DNA of 64,000 nt from Mucilaginibacter corticis (GTDB lineage: Bacteria > Bacteroidota > Bacteroidia > Sphingobacteriales > Sphingobacteriaceae). The stretch is from assembly GCF_007558865.1 (NCBI RefSeq), contig NZ_VLPK01000003.1, positions 1-64,000 on the forward strand, written 5' to 3'. A program made the translations under genes and the position numbers. Positions 17,368-26,861 of this stretch are shown here, one piece after another (the stretch's first letter is position 1; each line of letters opens with the position of its first letter). Under the pieces are notes generated by a model, which saw only the letters and a program-made list of their open reading frames with translations, made no database searches and was not told the DNA's origin.

Positions 17368-18345
17368 TTAAATCTGGCTAACCAATTCGGCAATTCTGTT
17401 TGAGATACCTACTTCATTATCATACCAGGCAACAACCTTTACCATTTTACCAATAGCTTTGGTAAGGTTACCATCAACGATAGAACTATGGGTATTGCCT
17501 AATATATCTGCAGACACAAACTGTTCTTCAGTATATTCTAATATTCCTTTTAGTGAACTATCTGCATATTGTTTTATTACAGCATTAAGGTCTTTAGCCG
17601 TTACCTCTTTTTTCAGGTTGATTGACAGGTCTACTATAGAACCATCAATTACAGGCACGCGGTAGGAGAACCCGTCAAGCTTACCTTTCAATTCAGGTAA
17701 TACGTCGCCAATGGCTTTTGCCGCGCCGGTAGTGGTGGGGATGATAGAATGTGGGGCAGACCGCGCCCTTCGCAGATCCTTATGCGGTGCATCCTGTAAG
17801 TTTTGATCCGCAGTAAAAGCATGTACAGTTGCCATATAACCAGATTCAATACCAAACTCTTTATCAAGTATATATAAAACCGGTGCTATACTGCCGGTTG
17901 TGCATGATGCTGTCGAGTAGATATTATCATCTCCGATAAGGTGATTATTCACACCATGAACAATTGTTTTTATACCACCAGTAGCAGGTGCGGTGATCAA
18001 CACTTTTTTAGCACCTGCGTCAATGTGTGCCTGCGCGGCAGACCTGTCTGTAAAGCGCCCGGTCGATTCAATTACAGCATCAATGCCCAGATCTGCCCAA
18101 GGCAAGTTCTTCGGATCTTTTTCGCTTAATAACTGTGTTTTTTTGCCGTTAACTATTAAAGCGTCATCACTCCCCTCAACTGTGCCCGGAAAACGCCCGT
18201 GGGTACTATCATATTTTAACAGGTGAACCAACGTTTGCAGATTGGTGAGGTCATTGATTGCAACGACTTCAATATCCTGTTTATCTTGTAAGGCCCGCAG
18301 CGTCATACGCCCGATACGGCCAAATCCATTAATTGCAATTTTCAT
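17368..18345 (-). CDS. gap: Glyceraldehyde-3-phosphate dehydrogenase, type I, divergent paralogue
   Basis: A 325-residue enzyme with the NAD-binding start KIAINGFGRIGRMTLRAL, NAD-selective Asp in AINDLTN, catalytic Cys in STASCTTGSIAP and the catalytic-region His in MATVHAFTADQN. It catalyses the NAD- and phosphate-dependent oxidation of glyceraldehyde 3-phosphate. Some normally invariant positions differ: the Asn after CTT is Gly, and the C-terminal NExGYS block reads NEVGIS. It is therefore probably a secondary GAPDH or one for another phospho-sugar, with the main glycolytic copy elsewhere. Its 5' end overlaps the upstream regulator gene by 17 bp, suggesting co-translation. Confidence 0.9.
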   Translation of the reverse strand: MKIAINGFGRIGRMTLRALQDKQDIEVVAINDLTNLQTLVHLLKYDSTHGRFPGTVEGSDDALIVNGKKTQLLSEKDPKNLPWADLGIDAVIESTGRFTDRSAAQAHIDAGAKKVLITAPATGGIKTIVHGVNNHLIGDDNIYSTASCTTGSIAPVLYILDKEFGIESGYMATVHAFTADQNLQDAPHKDLRRARSAPHSIIPTTTGAAKAIGDVLPELKGKLDGFSYRVPVIDGSIVDLSINLKKEVTAKDLNAVIKQYADSSLKGILEYTEEQFVSADILGNTHSSIVDGNLTKAIGKMVKVVAWYDNEVGISNRIAELVSQI

Positions 18346-19219
18346 ATTTCTGTAGTTTTAAAAATCTTCTGTAATCTGATGGAGAAACCATCAGGTGTCT
18401 TAAAAACAAGCGCCTCATAGACACCAATCCACCCAGTCCGCAGCGTAAAGCTATTTCTTCAAGAGGTTCATCGCTTTGTTCCACATATAAACGAGCCTGC
18501 TCAACACGTAATTTTTCGATGAATTTTGCCGGTGATATATCCGTTTGACGTGTAAAAACACGGGTGAAATTTCTTGAGCTCATATTCATTTTTTCGGCCA
18601 GTCGGCCAACATCCAGTTGCTCATGTAACCGCCCTGCCAGTTTTTCTTTTAGCGATATGGCTAATGCCGATGTATCAACAAGGTTGCCAAATTGTACCTG
18701 GTAGGGGGGCCTGTTTAGGTAAAAAAATATAAGCTTCCGCGCAATGTCAGCAGCTACGCCACGGCCGCAATCTTCTTCTACCATAGCCAGGGCAAGGTCT
18801 ATTCCTGATGATACACCACCTGATGTATACAACTGTCCATCACGAGTATGAAAAAAGTTCCGGTCGGGCTTTAAACCTGATCTTTCTAAAATTGTCATTC
18901 CGACACCGATAACACCTATCCTGCGGATATGACTATGCGCACTTGTCAACCAGGTATAAAATTCTTCGAAATTTGCCTGCGTGTCATTACCTGTGATCAG
19001 CAGTGTATCTATACTCTCGTCCAAATCTTTTAAGTCCGCAAAATCGATCCTAATACCACCTGTACTTATTACTGCTCCGGCAACCGGTGAAACCAATAGA
19101 ATATCATAAAGATTACGTAGCCTGTTTGCGTGATGAAAAACATCTGCCGGGCCTGCAAAGTCCATCAATATATTGCCGGACATCACTACTATAGCGACCT
19201 TCTTTTTAAGCATGATCAA
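18329..19219 (-). CDS. GlxA-type transcriptional regulator (DJ-1/PfpI domain plus AraC-type HTH)
   Basis: A 296-residue regulator. Residues 5-175 form a DJ-1/PfpI-like sensor domain (KVAIVVMSGNILMDFAGPAD). The nucleophile-elbow position (GVIGVGMTILERSGL) has no Cys, so it is a ligand sensor rather than an enzyme. Residues about 195-290 form an AraC-type double helix-turn-helix (LAEKMNMSSRNFTRVFTRQT, CGLGGLVSMRRLFLRHLMVS). The gene overlaps the start of the GAPDH gene by 17 bp, so it probably regulates its own operon, although targets cannot be read from sequence. The ATG two codons downstream (MLKKK) is an equally possible start. Confidence 0.85.
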   Translation of the reverse strand: MIMLKKKVAIVVMSGNILMDFAGPADVFHHANRLRNLYDILLVSPVAGAVISTGGIRIDFADLKDLDESIDTLLITGNDTQANFEEFYTWLTSAHSHIRRIGVIGVGMTILERSGLKPDRNFFHTRDGQLYTSGGVSSGIDLALAMVEEDCGRGVAADIARKLIFFYLNRPPYQVQFGNLVDTSALAISLKEKLAGRLHEQLDVGRLAEKMNMSSRNFTRVFTRQTDISPAKFIEKLRVEQARLYVEQSDEPLEEIALRCGLGGLVSMRRLFLRHLMVSPSDYRRFLKLQKYENCN

Positions 19220-19341
19220 AATTATAGATTACTAAAACTGTCTCAAAGGACATAAATTATACAATTTACGCCATGTATTGAATACAGCATAATATTAACT
19301 ACCAATATTTAATTAGTTGATATAAGAGGAATTAAAGGTTG

Positions 19342-19395
19342 ATAAAATAAGAAAGCGGCGAGAAATGATTTATTCCTGCCGCTTTCTTATTTTAT
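19342..19395 (-). terminator. Strong terminator closing the SusCD operon
   Basis: A perfect 18-bp inverted repeat (19342-19359 with 19378-19395) with an 18-nt spacer. The stem core is GAAAGCGGC/GCCGCTTTC and A/T-rich outer arms supply the U-tract in either direction. On the minus strand it lies directly after the GH130-type gene, the last gene of the operon. Confidence 0.85.
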
Positions 19396-19409
19396 ATGTA
19401 GTGCTAATA

Positions 19410-20573
19410 TTAATTAGCTGCTGTACTAACCGGATCAGGCAATGCCGGATTAGCCGGATCATAAACAGCAACAGCTACTCTTGAATCGGCGCAGCCGTAA
19501 TACAAGAACCATTTCTTTTTAAAATAAACCATGCCCTCAATAAAGACAGTTCCGTTTACATATTGCCCGCTCTTTTCAAATGGTTTCATAGGGCGTAAAA
19601 AGGGTAAATCGAGCCTGGTTACAAACTTTGAAGGATCACTACTGTCAAAAAGAGCTTGCCCGGCGCAATAGGAATTGGCATTGAATCGCTCATCACGGCC
19701 TTCTTTTGCTTTGTTTTTCCCGTTATAAAAAAGGATGATTCCATTTTTTGTCATTAATGCAGGCGGGCCGCATTCGGTGAGGTCGCTGTCAAAATATCCA
19801 TTTCTTGGCGACATTAATTCTTTTAGCTCACCATTGGCATCTACCACCGGATTCCAGTTAACCAGATCGGTAGATGTAGCCGCGTATACGTGGTGTTCGC
19901 CCCAGTATAACCAATATTTGCCTTTACTTTTAATAATAACCTGTTTGCCATTAACAACCTGGGTTAATATAGAAGCAGATTTACTGGCGATATTAAAGAA
20001 TTTGCCATTGTAAGCCTTTCTAAAAATCGGTCCATACTTTTTCCAATGGATCAAATCGGTTGATTTGGCAACACCTAAGCGTGGTACATCACGGTTCCAT
20101 TCCGTATAAAAAACAACATAGGTACCCGTTGTTGTAACCGCTACCCGCGGATCTTCACAGCCACCCGGCCATTCATATTTTTTTGCTATATCATTATCGG
20201 GGAACAAGACAGGAGTGGGGCGTCTTTTGTAAGTAATTCCGTCACTGCTTTCGGCATAACCAATGCGCGATGTACGAAAACCTATTCCTGTTCCATAAAG
20301 ATCTTCGGCGCGGTACATCACCACGATCTTGCCGTTTTTTACAGTTGCTGCCGGGTTGAATGTATCGTTAGCTTCCCAGGCGACTTCTTTTTTACTTACA
20401 GGATCTAAAAATCGCGAATCTTTATTAGGGGAAATAATAGGATCGATATCCTCAGAACGTACAAAACCGCCAAATGCCCATTTGGGTAATTTGTTTTCTA
20501 CATTTTGCGCATAACAGTTTATAGATGCTAACAGCAGTATTGCCAGCCTAATACTTATCCAGTTTTTTCTCAT
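19410..20573 (-). CDS. Glycoside hydrolase family 130-like protein, secreted
   Basis: A 387-residue protein with a signal peptide (AILLLASINCYAQ) and a five-bladed propeller typical of GH130. The family landmark EWPGGCEDPRVAVTTTG carries the conserved Asp/Arg pair. NDTFNPAATVKNGKIVVMYR opens the propeller, and HHVYAATSTDLVNW and GPPALMTKNGIILFYNGKN follow. GH130 members act on beta-linked mannosides, mostly as phosphorylases and some as hydrolases. An exported member with no phosphate pool around it is more likely a hydrolase. As last gene of the SusCD operon it hints that the imported glycan contains mannose. Confidence 0.8.
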   Translation of the reverse strand: MRKNWISIRLAILLLASINCYAQNVENKLPKWAFGGFVRSEDIDPIISPNKDSRFLDPVSKKEVAWEANDTFNPAATVKNGKIVVMYRAEDLYGTGIGFRTSRIGYAESSDGITYKRRPTPVLFPDNDIAKKYEWPGGCEDPRVAVTTTGTYVVFYTEWNRDVPRLGVAKSTDLIHWKKYGPIFRKAYNGKFFNIASKSASILTQVVNGKQVIIKSKGKYWLYWGEHHVYAATSTDLVNWNPVVDANGELKELMSPRNGYFDSDLTECGPPALMTKNGIILFYNGKNKAKEGRDERFNANSYCAGQALFDSSDPSKFVTRLDLPFLRPMKPFEKSGQYVNGTVFIEGMVYFKKKWFLYYGCADSRVAVAVYDPANPALPDPVSTAAN

Positions 20574-20649
20574 TTCTTATTGGTTTATCAAATAAATATA
20601 GCGGCTTTTTACAGCATGCTATATTTTTATGTGTATGCTAATTAATTTA

Positions 20650-21708
20650 TTATGGCTGTTCCATCACATAAAGTGAATTAACCTCTGCATCGCTCAATAC
20701 TTTATTGTAAAGGCGAATATCGTCTAACGATCCCTGGAAATAACTGGCGCCATAAAAATAGTTGGGGTTTGAGGTATCGCTAAAGTTATAAGCAGTTTTT
20801 GGTAGTTCATTACCGATACAGACATTTACGATAGTTTTTGGCGCTATCAAATTACCGGTAGTAGTTACGCTTTTTACTAATTTGCCGTTGATGTAAAAAA
20901 CAATGGTACCAGGGGTGAAGGTAACGATCAATTGGCTCCAGGTATTTAGCTGCACAGCGCCGGGATTATCATCAACATCATGTATACCGGCATCGGTTGA
21001 CACAGTCAGGAATGGAAAGTTGTTGCCTTGTAACTGGAACTTATAGCCAAAGTAATGATCGACAGAGAAAATGTAATTACCATTACTTGCTACAGTTGGT
21101 TTAACCCATACGCTTATGGAAAAACTACTTGGATACAATGAATTATTATAAGGTATTTCAACATATGCCCCTTTATCAAATGCATAGGCTTTGTTTGCAG
21201 CGCCGTACCTGTCAGTAGTAAGTATGGGTACAGTACCTCCGTCAGTTGCAGCAGCAGCAGTTGCACCAATGTAATTGGTCTTTAGTGCACCGTTATGGCC
21301 ATTGCCTGAGGCATCGGTAACGTCGCCGTCAAATTTCCAATACGCAACCAGGTTTTCAGGAGATACCTCGAGTATCAACTTGTTCTTAAATGCAATCTCG
21401 GCACGTATAAGATTGGCGTTTGCATTATTTACCTCTTGCTGGGTAAATGCACCTGTTTTAACTTGAGTTGCCAGGTCTATAGCTTGTTTAAGCGTAGCTT
21501 TTGAGCCTGTTGCATAGTCACCGGCTTGCTTTCCTTCAGTAGCACTATTGTACAAAGTGTTTGCCGAATCTATTTGTAAGCTAAGTTTTGCTTTATCAGA
21601 ATTAGTATTACGTGAATCCTCATTCTTTTTACAAGATTGGGTCAATATTATTACAGCCGTCAATAACATAACAGCTTTTATCAATTTGGTTAGTCGTTTC
21701 ATGTTCAT
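20650..21708 (-). CDS. LamG-domain surface lipoprotein, SusE/F-position glycan-binding candidate
   Basis: A 352-residue protein with a lipoprotein signal (VIILTQSCKKNEDS, lipidated Cys near residue 26). A helical FIVAR-like spacer follows at about 40-115 (ANTLYNSATEGKQAGDYATG). The C-terminal LamG/concanavalin-like domain at about 120-350 includes VAYWKFDGDVTDASGNGHNG and ASYFQGSLDDIRLYNKVLSD. It lies 16 bp downstream of susD, where surface glycan-binding proteins such as SusE and SusF usually sit, so it probably helps capture the glycan outside the cell. No catalytic residues for hydrolysis are apparent. Confidence 0.8.
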   Translation of the reverse strand: MNMKRLTKLIKAVMLLTAVIILTQSCKKNEDSRNTNSDKAKLSLQIDSANTLYNSATEGKQAGDYATGSKATLKQAIDLATQVKTGAFTQQEVNNANANLIRAEIAFKNKLILEVSPENLVAYWKFDGDVTDASGNGHNGALKTNYIGATAAAATDGGTVPILTTDRYGAANKAYAFDKGAYVEIPYNNSLYPSSFSISVWVKPTVASNGNYIFSVDHYFGYKFQLQGNNFPFLTVSTDAGIHDVDDNPGAVQLNTWSQLIVTFTPGTIVFYINGKLVKSVTTTGNLIAPKTIVNVCIGNELPKTAYNFSDTSNPNYFYGASYFQGSLDDIRLYNKVLSDAEVNSLYVMEQP

Positions 21709-21724
21709 TTTTAATTAAAACGTG

Positions 21725-23236
21725 TTACAAGCCTAATTTCGGGTTACTATCTCTTTCGCTTTGCGGGATAGGGAAATATTTATTGGTGTTATAATTAAAT
21801 AACGGCACATCTGACAAAGCCGAGTTGGCATAAGCAGATCCATAACGAATAATATCAAAGAAGCGATGAAATTCAAGCGCCAATTCAGAACGTCTTTCTC
21901 TGCGGATAATGTCGCGTAACTGCGACTGATCTGTCGTAGTAATATCAGGTAGTAGGCCTGCAGGTACAGTACCAAAACCAGGTAAAGTATTGTCGTACAA
22001 ATAACTTTCACGGGCGCGTTTTCTCACACGATTAAGTGGAGCTAACGCCTGGGCACTACTACCGGCTTCATTTAAAGCCTCGGCTTCAATTAACAACACA
22101 TCAGCAAAACGGATTGCAGGATAGTTTAAATTACCATCGCCTTTGATATTTGTTGCAATTTCTGATAAAGGTTGACAGTCTTTTTTGCTGAGATAGCCGG
22201 TGCTTGTCCAGCTCGGATCAAATGTACTGTCAAAATATGGATGGCCGGCGCGGGCTACAGTATAATCCAAACGTGGATCATCAACCCCGCCCGGCGATTT
22301 TTCAAAATTACTTACAAGGCTTTGAGTTGGATAAAAGAAACCATAGCCGTTAATTGTGCGTGGTGCAAACCATTGGTTAAGCGTATTACCCTGAAAGGGT
22401 GTTAAACCGGTTTGGTGCATCACGGTAAATACGGCTTCATTATTGTTTTTTGTAGCTGCGCGAAAATTATCTGCAAACACCTGCAACAAGCTATAAACAT
22501 TCAGATCATCAACTGCTTTTGCCGTTGATGCAGCCAAAGCCCATTTTTGCTCAAACAAATAAGTTTTTGCTAAAAGGGCTAATGCCGCACCTTTTGTAGC
22601 GCGGCCAATATCGCCCCCTGTTTGCGTGGTTGGCAGGTCAGCCGCTGCATCTGTACAATCTTTTTCAATTTGTGCGTAAACGGTAGCTTGGGGTGATATT
22701 GGTTTTTGTGCCTCCAAAGGTGTCTCAACCGTTAAATGGAGTGGGATATTACCATAAGTGGTAGTAAGGACAAAATAGTAATAGGCTCTTAAAAATTTAG
22801 CTTGCGCCAAAGCCTGTGTTTTTACCGTCGCGCTTATCCCGGTTGCATTTCCTGATGTTAATCCATCAGTAACCACATTGCAGGCAAAAATGCCCTGATA
22901 GTACCTTTTCCACAAACCTTCGACAGCAGAATTTATCGGCGTGATATTAAAATCATTGATCAATTGAAAATCAGCCTGATCGCCCGCACTTCCGCCTTTT
23001 ATGGCATCGTCAGAGGCTACATCCCCCAAAACCCAAATTGTATTTGAGGATGCATCCGTAAAACTTAAAGGCGTGTAGGCAGCATTTATTGCCAACAGCG
23101 TATTAGCATCACTGTTAAAGAAATTCTTGTCGGTGTATTGACCCTTTATAGATTGGTCTAATACCTTTTTGCAACCCGTAGCAATAATAAGCAGGGAGGC
23201 AACCAAAAATATATAGAGGTTATGTTTTGTTTTCAT
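21725..23236 (-). CDS. susD: SusD/RagB family outer-membrane nutrient-uptake lipoprotein
   Basis: A 503-residue lipoprotein (SPase II site IIATGCKK, Cys near 22) with the TPR-like SusD fold. Landmarks are YTDKNFFNSDANTLLAINAA near the start, KTQALAQAKFLRAYYYFVL, YPAIRFADVLLIEAEALNEA and LRDIIRRERRSELALEFHRF near the end. SusD caps the SusC barrel from outside and binds the incoming glycan. The stop lies 16 bp before the LamG lipoprotein start and the gene starts 18 bp after susC, so all are one operon. Confidence 0.95.
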   Translation of the reverse strand: MKTKHNLYIFLVASLLIIATGCKKVLDQSIKGQYTDKNFFNSDANTLLAINAAYTPLSFTDASSNTIWVLGDVASDDAIKGGSAGDQADFQLINDFNITPINSAVEGLWKRYYQGIFACNVVTDGLTSGNATGISATVKTQALAQAKFLRAYYYFVLTTTYGNIPLHLTVETPLEAQKPISPQATVYAQIEKDCTDAAADLPTTQTGGDIGRATKGAALALLAKTYLFEQKWALAASTAKAVDDLNVYSLLQVFADNFRAATKNNNEAVFTVMHQTGLTPFQGNTLNQWFAPRTINGYGFFYPTQSLVSNFEKSPGGVDDPRLDYTVARAGHPYFDSTFDPSWTSTGYLSKKDCQPLSEIATNIKGDGNLNYPAIRFADVLLIEAEALNEAGSSAQALAPLNRVRKRARESYLYDNTLPGFGTVPAGLLPDITTTDQSQLRDIIRRERRSELALEFHRFFDIIRYGSAYANSALSDVPLFNYNTNKYFPIPQSERDSNPKLGL

Positions 23237-23254
23237 CTTTCTGTAAATTAAAGG

Positions 23255-26200
23255 TTAGAAATTTGCGTTGATACCGGCTGTTAATATGAGTGCCGACGGA
23301 TAGGTACCCCAATCAATTCCTACGCCTCTGGTGTTGTCGCCTGCGTTATTATCATTGAAGTATTGTTCCGGATCAAGGCCTTTGTATTTGGTAAAAGTGA
23401 GCAGGTTTTGCCCGCTTACATATATCCGCACAGACGATAACCCGAGCGGTTTTAAAGCGTTTTTACCTAACCTATAACCTAATTGTACATTCTTAAGCTT
23501 TAAATATGAACCACTTTCTAAAAAACGGGTTGATGGTTGCTTATTGTTAGCGGCATCAGACCATGACAGTAAAGGATTGCTATTGCTTGTGCCCGGGCCT
23601 GTCCAGCTTTGAGTGGCAGTGGCTTGGGTGATGTTAAACGGACGATAAAAACCTTCTAATTCGGTCATTACCTGGTCGTATATTTTATTGCCATAAACGC
23701 CCTGGAAGAATACGCTCAGATCCCAGTTTTTATAACTGACATTGGTGGTTAAGCCATAGGTTAATTTAGGGATAGCGCTACCGGCAAAAACACGGTCATT
23801 TCCATCAATAACACCGTCACCGTTCACGTCTTTATACATCACGTCGCCTGGGCGTACTCCCGGGCCCTGGTAAGCGTGTGTAAAAATTTGCTGAGTATTT
23901 TGGAAAATACCTTCCTGTTGTAACAAGTAAAATGAACCTATGGGATGGCCAACATCTGTACGCGTGGCAAAAACACCATTATCTATGCGGCCACCAGGAA
24001 GGGATGGGTTGCCACCTAAAGAAACGACCTCATTTTTCTCTGTTGCCAGGTTACCATTAATACCTATATTCCAATCATTACCTATCTTAGTACGATAGTT
24101 TATATCCAACTCAAATCCCTGGTCACGCACTTTACCCGCATTAATAAATGGAGCGGAAGCTTGCCCGGCGCTGCTTGGTAATTGCAGTGGCAGTAATACA
24201 TTGTTGGTGTTTTTTATATAATAGTCGGCAGTTATTTGCAAGGCGCTGTTAAACAAACCTATGTCTAAACCAATGTCCTGTTGAGTGGTGACTTCCCACT
24301 GGATCTTTGGGTTACCAATAGCGCCAATAGTAGAACCCTGATTGGTCACACTGTTAAAAGGATAGTAATAATTGCCGAAAAAGGTTGACAGGTATGGGTA
24401 ATCATTCAAAGCCTGTTCATTACCCAATTGGCCTACGTCAACCCTCAATTTAAGGTTTGATATTGGCTTTATATCTTTCATAAAATCTTCCTGGTCAATG
24501 CGCCAGCCTAATGAGCCCGAATAAACCGATTTTGAGCGGTTTGTTGGGTCTAATTTAGATGAAGCATCCCAACGGTAATTGAAACTGGCCAGGTATTTAT
24601 TATTATACTGATAATTTACACGCCCAAATAAAGAAGAAAGGCTGTGAGAACTTTCAATACCGCCATTTTGCATACCGGCTAAGCCACCCAAACTCAGGTA
24701 TTGAAAATCAGGAGTTTGGTTTACAAAACCTACACGAGACGCACTCAAGTCTTGTACATCCTCTACAACTGTTTCTGTACCTACAATAAAGCTGAAATCA
24801 TGTTTATCCAGCTTTAAATCATAATTTGCGGTATTTGTCCAGTTGTAAGTAAAGTCGAGTGTTTGCGTTTGAGCCAGTGACGCCGGGGTGTTGAAACTTC
24901 TGTCAGCGCCGTACGTTCCAAAAAACTGCTTATAATTTACTTGCCTCAGGTTTACGCCCAAATCAGATTTGATTCTTAAGTTTTTTATAGGTGTTAATTC
25001 ACCAAAAACATCCCCTAATACCGAGTAGTTATAATGATTATCATCTGTAGAAGCCGCTAACTGTATGGGGTTAATGCCATCGCCTAAAAAATTACCTAAA
25101 GTTGCGTTTTGCTTAGGTAAATCTACAAACTGCCCGTTGGGTCCGTAAACAGGCGTACCCGGCGTGCGGAACAAAGCATAACGTACTACACTTGGTTGTG
25201 CGCCGGTAAAGCCATCACCTGACGAACCAACCACGCGGGTTTTCTCATAAACCAGGTTTAAATTGGTGCCAAATTTTAAATATTTTGTAGGGCTGCTATT
25301 GATTGCTGTACGTAGGTTGTAGCGCCTGAAAGATGAGTTTTCTATCAAACCATTTTGACTGAAAACGTTACCCGAAACAATATAATTTGAAGTGGCATTG
25401 CCTCCGCTTACTGATAAATTGATATTTGTTACCGGTGCAGGCCGCAACAGTTTTTTTAGCCAGTTCACATCAGACAGCGTAGCGGCAAGGCTATCGGAAA
25501 TACCAGGCCGCCCATCATTTTTTGCTGCCATATTATATGCGCTTACGTATTGCGCATTGTTGGCCATTTTAATTAAATGCGTGGCCGATTGTACGCCGGT
25601 ATAGGCATTTACACTTAATTTAGCTTTACCCTCGCTGCCATGTTTGGTAGTAATAATAACCACGCCGCCGGCGGCACGGGCACCATATATGGCTGCAGAC
25701 GATGCATCTTTCAAAATATTGATACTTTCAATATCGTCTGGTGCTAGCTGGTCAATACCGCTTAATTGATTGCCATTGGTAGTTGATACAGGACTATTCG
25801 CAACCGGCACACCATCAATTATATAAAGTGGGGTTATGCCATTAATAGTGTTTAAGCCACGTACCTGTACACTAATGCCACCGCCGGGAGCACCATTGTT
25901 TTGTGTTACGGTAACACCTGCCGCTTTACCCTGAATGATTTGGTCAACACCACCAACAGGTATACCTGCAAGGTCTTTTGTGCTGATAACAGAAACCGCA
26001 CCGGTAAGATCTTTTTTGCGTTGTGTGCCGTAGCCAGTAACAATTACCTCATTTAAATTACCGGCATCTTCAGTAAGGGTAATAGTGATCGCCGACTTGC
26101 CCGCGGTTTCAACTTCCTGCGTTTTAAAGCCGATATAGGTAACTACCAATATGGTATTGTCGGGAACGGTAACGGTAAAATTTCCATCCGCGTCGGTTTG

Positions 26201-26662
26201 CGTTATCGAGCTGCCGTTCTTAATAGCTATAGTTGCGCCCGGTAGGGGTTCGCCCTTCGTATCTACTACCTTACCCTTTATGGTAATATCGGCCGTTTGC
26301 GGGGCAGATTGCCGGGTTATCACAATAAGGTTATTATTTAATATCCTGAATGATAAGCCTGTATTTTTAAAAGCGTTATCCAGAATTTGAGGTACGGTAA
26401 CATCTTTAACATCGATAGTTACTTTCCTTTGGGCTATGGCCTGGTTGTTATATAAGAATGTATAACTGCTTTTTTGTTCAAGCATCTCGAATAGCTTGTC
26501 GAACTTGACGTTTTTTACAGTTAGGTCTAATTTGTCTTGTGAGCGTACCGCCGCAGAAACATGCATTAAGGCGATAAGTATAAAGAATGTTGTTAGTTTC
26601 ACACACAATAGTATTTTTTTGCCAATAGCAGGGTCAATGAAATAACTTAAAGTTTTTTTCAT
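23255..26662 (-). CDS. susC: SusC/RagA family TonB-linked outer-membrane transporter with STN signalling domain
   Basis: A 1135-residue receptor. Residues 1-42 are a signal peptide. Residues about 46-115 form an STN domain (LDLTVKNVKFDKLFEMLEQK), found only in receptors that signal to a FecR/sigma pair. A carboxypeptidase-regulatory domain spans about 127-212 (GKVVDTKGEPLPGATIAIKN). The plug follows (VTGYGTQRKKDLTGAVSVIS, ATYGARAAGG-like SAAIYGARAAGGVVIITT), then a 22-strand-type barrel ending LILTAGINANF. It imports oligosaccharides with TonB energy and SusD. The STN domain and the adjacent fecR and ECF sigma genes show that substrate binding controls transcription of this locus by trans-envelope signalling. 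Confidence 0.95.
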   Translation of the reverse strand: MKKTLSYFIDPAIGKKILLCVKLTTFFILIALMHVSAAVRSQDKLDLTVKNVKFDKLFEMLEQKSSYTFLYNNQAIAQRKVTIDVKDVTVPQILDNAFKNTGLSFRILNNNLIVITRQSAPQTADITIKGKVVDTKGEPLPGATIAIKNGSSITQTDADGNFTVTVPDNTILVVTYIGFKTQEVETAGKSAITITLTEDAGNLNEVIVTGYGTQRKKDLTGAVSVISTKDLAGIPVGGVDQIIQGKAAGVTVTQNNGAPGGGISVQVRGLNTINGITPLYIIDGVPVANSPVSTTNGNQLSGIDQLAPDDIESINILKDASSAAIYGARAAGGVVIITTKHGSEGKAKLSVNAYTGVQSATHLIKMANNAQYVSAYNMAAKNDGRPGISDSLAATLSDVNWLKKLLRPAPVTNINLSVSGGNATSNYIVSGNVFSQNGLIENSSFRRYNLRTAINSSPTKYLKFGTNLNLVYEKTRVVGSSGDGFTGAQPSVVRYALFRTPGTPVYGPNGQFVDLPKQNATLGNFLGDGINPIQLAASTDDNHYNYSVLGDVFGELTPIKNLRIKSDLGVNLRQVNYKQFFGTYGADRSFNTPASLAQTQTLDFTYNWTNTANYDLKLDKHDFSFIVGTETVVEDVQDLSASRVGFVNQTPDFQYLSLGGLAGMQNGGIESSHSLSSLFGRVNYQYNNKYLASFNYRWDASSKLDPTNRSKSVYSGSLGWRIDQEDFMKDIKPISNLKLRVDVGQLGNEQALNDYPYLSTFFGNYYYPFNSVTNQGSTIGAIGNPKIQWEVTTQQDIGLDIGLFNSALQITADYYIKNTNNVLLPLQLPSSAGQASAPFINAGKVRDQGFELDINYRTKIGNDWNIGINGNLATEKNEVVSLGGNPSLPGGRIDNGVFATRTDVGHPIGSFYLLQQEGIFQNTQQIFTHAYQGPGVRPGDVMYKDVNGDGVIDGNDRVFAGSAIPKLTYGLTTNVSYKNWDLSVFFQGVYGNKIYDQVMTELEGFYRPFNITQATATQSWTGPGTSNSNPLLSWSDAANNKQPSTRFLESGSYLKLKNVQLGYRLGKNALKPLGLSSVRIYVSGQNLLTFTKYKGLDPEQYFNDNNAGDNTRGVGIDWGTYPSALILTAGINANF

Positions 26663-26746
26663 ACTTTTGAATTGTTGAGGTTAATAAAATCTAAAAAAGC
26701 CTGGTATCCAGTCAGATATTTGGGTAGCATCGGATAACCCCAATAG

Positions 26747-26777
26747 AGGAAGTGTTCCCGCACTTCCTTATTTTTTT
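26747..26777 (+). terminator. Plus-strand intrinsic terminator in the susC upstream region (possible antisense RNA end)
   Basis: An 8-bp perfect stem AGGAAGTG/CACTTCCT (26747-26754 with 26761-26768) with a 6-nt loop is followed by TATTTTTTT on the plus strand. Both flanking genes lie on the minus strand. The T-tract therefore fits an RNA transcribed antisense to the susC start and leader. Read on the minus strand the hairpin has no T-tract and would be only a leader structure. Confidence 0.6.
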
Positions 26778-26861
26778 GAGGTTAAAAAGCTGTCGTGAAA
26801 ATAAATTTACGTCATGTGTTTTTTCCTTTCTTCTCCTTTAAGTTTATGGTTATATGGCTGG

